Source of the DNA: an uncultured Ellagibacter sp. | GTDB taxonomy: Bacteria > Actinomycetota > Coriobacteriia > Coriobacteriales > Eggerthellaceae | Length of the DNA: 7,401 nt | Direction: 5' to 3' | Assembly (NCBI RefSeq): GCF_934643285.1 | Contig: NZ_CAKUBT010000037.1 | Coordinates: forward strand, 1 to 7,401 | Part shown: positions 6,348-7,401 of the stretch, piece by piece | How the letters are laid out: each line of letters begins with the position of its first letter | Numbering within the stretch: the stretch's first letter is position 1 | Program-made: the position numbers and the translations under genes | Notes under the pieces: generated by a model | What the model was told of the DNA's origin: nothing | What the model saw: the letters and a program-made list of their open reading frames with translations, nothing else | Database searches by the model: none

Positions 6348-6373
6348 CTAAACGAGAAAGTCCCGCATTCTCG
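6348..6373 (-). terminator. Weak candidate terminator after the methyltransferase
   Basis: On the minus strand CGAGAA and TTCTCG (6373-6368 with 6358-6353) form a 6-bp stem with a 9-base loop, followed by TTTAG. A further GGCAC/GTGCC pair (6333-6337 with 6374-6378) could enclose it. The U-tract is short, so support is modest. It lies 46 bases past the methyltransferase stop in the convergent gap. Confidence 0.28.
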
Positions 6374-6418
6374 GTGCCAAGTCCGCGATTGACCGTGGAG
6401 CAGAAGTCACGATAGCGG

Positions 6419-7267
6419 TTAAGCCCGACGGCGAAACACGAGATAGCTGTTCAGGGTGCCCGTCCGGCCGTCCGCTTCGAACCGCGCAACAAGGCTTGCC
6501 CAGCCGTCGACGGCCCGAGAGAGGTCGGCCACTTCCCCATCCGAGAAGGTGTGGCAATAGCGGTATGCATGCTGCCTGTTCTGCCACCCAAGCAGGTAAT
6601 CGCCCTCATCGAGAGCCGGCAGCCCATACTCCACACGAGCTTTCGCCGTCGTCTCTACCGCCTTTGCTGCAAGCTCGGGACTCTTCGCGAACTGCCAAAG
6701 CGACACCGCCACGTGCCCGCCAGGACGCACGCTCTTGACGAGCGCCCGCAGAAGCGCCGCCCGCGAATCGGCACCGGGAATGTGGTGGAAGAATCCGAAG
6801 CACACCGCCATATCGACAGGCGGCGCTTCGATTGCGCGCTCAATCGAATCGTCTATCAGCGAGTTTGCGATATCAAGCTTCTGGAAGGCAACGTTGTCGG
6901 CGTCGCCCGCGAGCCCGTCGCGCGCAAGCTGCTCGCAATCGTCCACCGCGAAGTAGGCTATCGCCGCACCGGGCAGCGCCTCTTGCAGATAGCGAAGGAA
7001 GCGACCGTTGCCGCACGCCACATCGAGCACACGCAGCGGATCGCGAGGAATTTTGCCGTCGGAGAGAGCGGCGCCTTCGGGAAGCGCGCACCCGGGGGAA
7101 GCCGCAGCACTCGCATCCGACGACGGCTCAGCGCCGATCTCCATCTCGTCGAGGCAGCGCCTCCAACCCGCCCACGAAGCGCGGCGGGTCGACGAGAACG
7201 ACGAGGCGTTCTCGCGGTAGAAAGTCGAGGTTATGTCGCACAGTTTTCGGGCGGTTTCAGCATCCAT
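6419..7267 (-). CDS. Class I SAM-dependent methyltransferase, Trm9/ALKBH8-like
   Basis: Cytoplasmic S-adenosylmethionine-dependent methyltransferase of 282 residues. Motif I is VLDVACGNGR (80-89), with acidic residues after strand 2 at D109-D110, a KLDI segment (130-133), FGFFHHIP (157-164) and the motif RPGGHVAVSLW (181-191). Two features recall eukaryotic Trm9 and the ALKBH8 methyltransferase domain, which methylate carboxymethyluridine at the tRNA wobble position: the N-terminal pattern FSSTRRASWAGWRRCL (24-39), like the Trm9 FSQTR...PW element, and the C-terminal YRYCHTFSDGEVADL (235-249), like the Trm9 RYYHLYREGEL element. An Ala/Ser-rich insert (about 46-75) separates the N-terminal element from the Rossmann core. 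The start ATG at 7267 has GGGA about six bases upstream. It is divergent from the gene at 7372. The fold is certain; a tRNA substrate is inferred from family resemblance only. Confidence 0.82.
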   Translation of the reverse strand: MDAETARKLCDITSTFYRENASSFSSTRRASWAGWRRCLDEMEIGAEPSSDASAAASPGCALPEGAALSDGKIPRDPLRVLDVACGNGRFLRYLQEALPGAAIAYFAVDDCEQLARDGLAGDADNVAFQKLDIANSLIDDSIERAIEAPPVDMAVCFGFFHHIPGADSRAALLRALVKSVRPGGHVAVSLWQFAKSPELAAKAVETTAKARVEYGLPALDEGDYLLGWQNRQHAYRYCHTFSDGEVADLSRAVDGWASLVARFEADGRTGTLNSYLVFRRRA

Positions 7268-7281
7268 AAGTCATCCCGTGC

Positions 7282-7287
7282 ATTGTA
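7282..7287 (-). promoter_or_regulatory. -10 box of the methyltransferase
   Basis: TACAAT on the minus strand, 14 bases before ATG 7267. The predicted transcript would have a leader of only about eight bases. No -35 hexamer is seen at normal spacing. Confidence 0.5.
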
Positions 7288-7316
7288 TCGCTTCGCGACG
7301 CAACGCGCCGTCCGCA

Positions 7317-7352
7317 GCGGGCCGGCGATCCGCCAGCGCGCGCCGGGCCCGC
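7317..7352. repeat. GC-rich inverted repeat in a divergent promoter region
   Basis: GCGGGCCGGCG (7317-7327) and CGCCGGGCCCGC (7341-7352) are inverted copies apart from one bulged base, with a 13-base loop. It lies between the two outward-facing TACAAT boxes and covers the place where a -35 element of the plus-strand gene would be. It may be an operator or a DNA/RNA hairpin. Confidence 0.55.
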
Positions 7353-7358
7353 ATAGCG

Positions 7359-7364
7359 TACAAT
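7359..7364 (+). promoter_or_regulatory. -10 box of the right-edge gene, leaderless arrangement
   Basis: TACAAT ends seven bases before the ATG at 7372, the spacing expected when transcription starts at the start codon itself. No ribosome site is visible. Confidence 0.5.
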
Positions 7365-7371
7365 GCCGCTT

Positions 7372-7401
7372 ATGCAGAAAACCCTCGAAACCATATTGTC
7401 A
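7372..7401 (+). CDS. Start of an unidentified gene cut by the window edge
   Basis: Ten codons are visible, encoding MQKTLETILS, with no stop before the edge. The ATG follows a TACAAT box by seven bases, as in leaderless actinobacterial genes. An in-frame ATG at 7363 overlaps that box and is unlikely to be the start. Too little is present to name the product. Confidence 0.5.
   Translation, partial: MQKTLETILS

Overview
The window looks like ordinary chromosomal DNA from a high-GC actinobacterium, most probably a member of the Coriobacteriia/Eggerthellaceae. This is inferred from GC-rich codon use, from an actinobacterial-type Ski2-like helicase, and from several start regions with a TANNNT -10 box very close to the start codon. 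I see no tRNA, rRNA, CRISPR array, insertion sequence, integrase or phage gene. The window has eight protein-coding genes, two of them cut by its edges.

Layout from left to right. (1) Minus strand, 1-593: N-terminal part of a DExH-box helicase, starting at TTG. (2) Minus strand, 717-1697: a WYL-domain transcriptional regulator, closed by a strong intrinsic terminator (627-654) that lies just upstream of the helicase. (3) A divergent, AT-rich regulatory region (1698-1915), then on the plus strand a radical SAM enzyme (1916-3202) of unrecognised function. (4) A convergent gap with a long imperfect stem-loop (3253-3303). (5) Two minus-strand genes: a CtBP/SerA-like 2-hydroxyacid dehydrogenase (4017-4994), then a ThrH-type HAD phosphatase (3315-3914). 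(6) A roughly 307-base divergent gap (4995-5301) with candidate promoters in both directions and a structured leader. (7) Plus strand, 5302-6309: an EamA/DMT-family transporter. (8) Minus strand, 6419-7267: a Trm9/ALKBH8-like methyltransferase, divergent from a plus-strand gene of which only the first codons are visible (7372 onward).

Functional reading. The dehydrogenase and ThrH phosphatase are adjacent and co-oriented. They could act together on phosphorylated hydroxy or amino acids, for example in serine metabolism, but that is inference. The WYL regulator is placed to control itself and the divergent radical SAM gene; the intergenic DNA holds short dyads that could be operators. The methyltransferase resembles the eukaryotic wobble-uridine family, which is uncommon in bacteria.

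No clear new multi-gene system is visible. The most interesting non-coding signals are the leader of the DMT transporter (9-bp closing stem around a GNRA-capped hairpin), the divergent promoter at 7280-7366 built as nested inverted repeats, and a possible 11-codon upstream ORF that overlaps the radical SAM start as ATGA.
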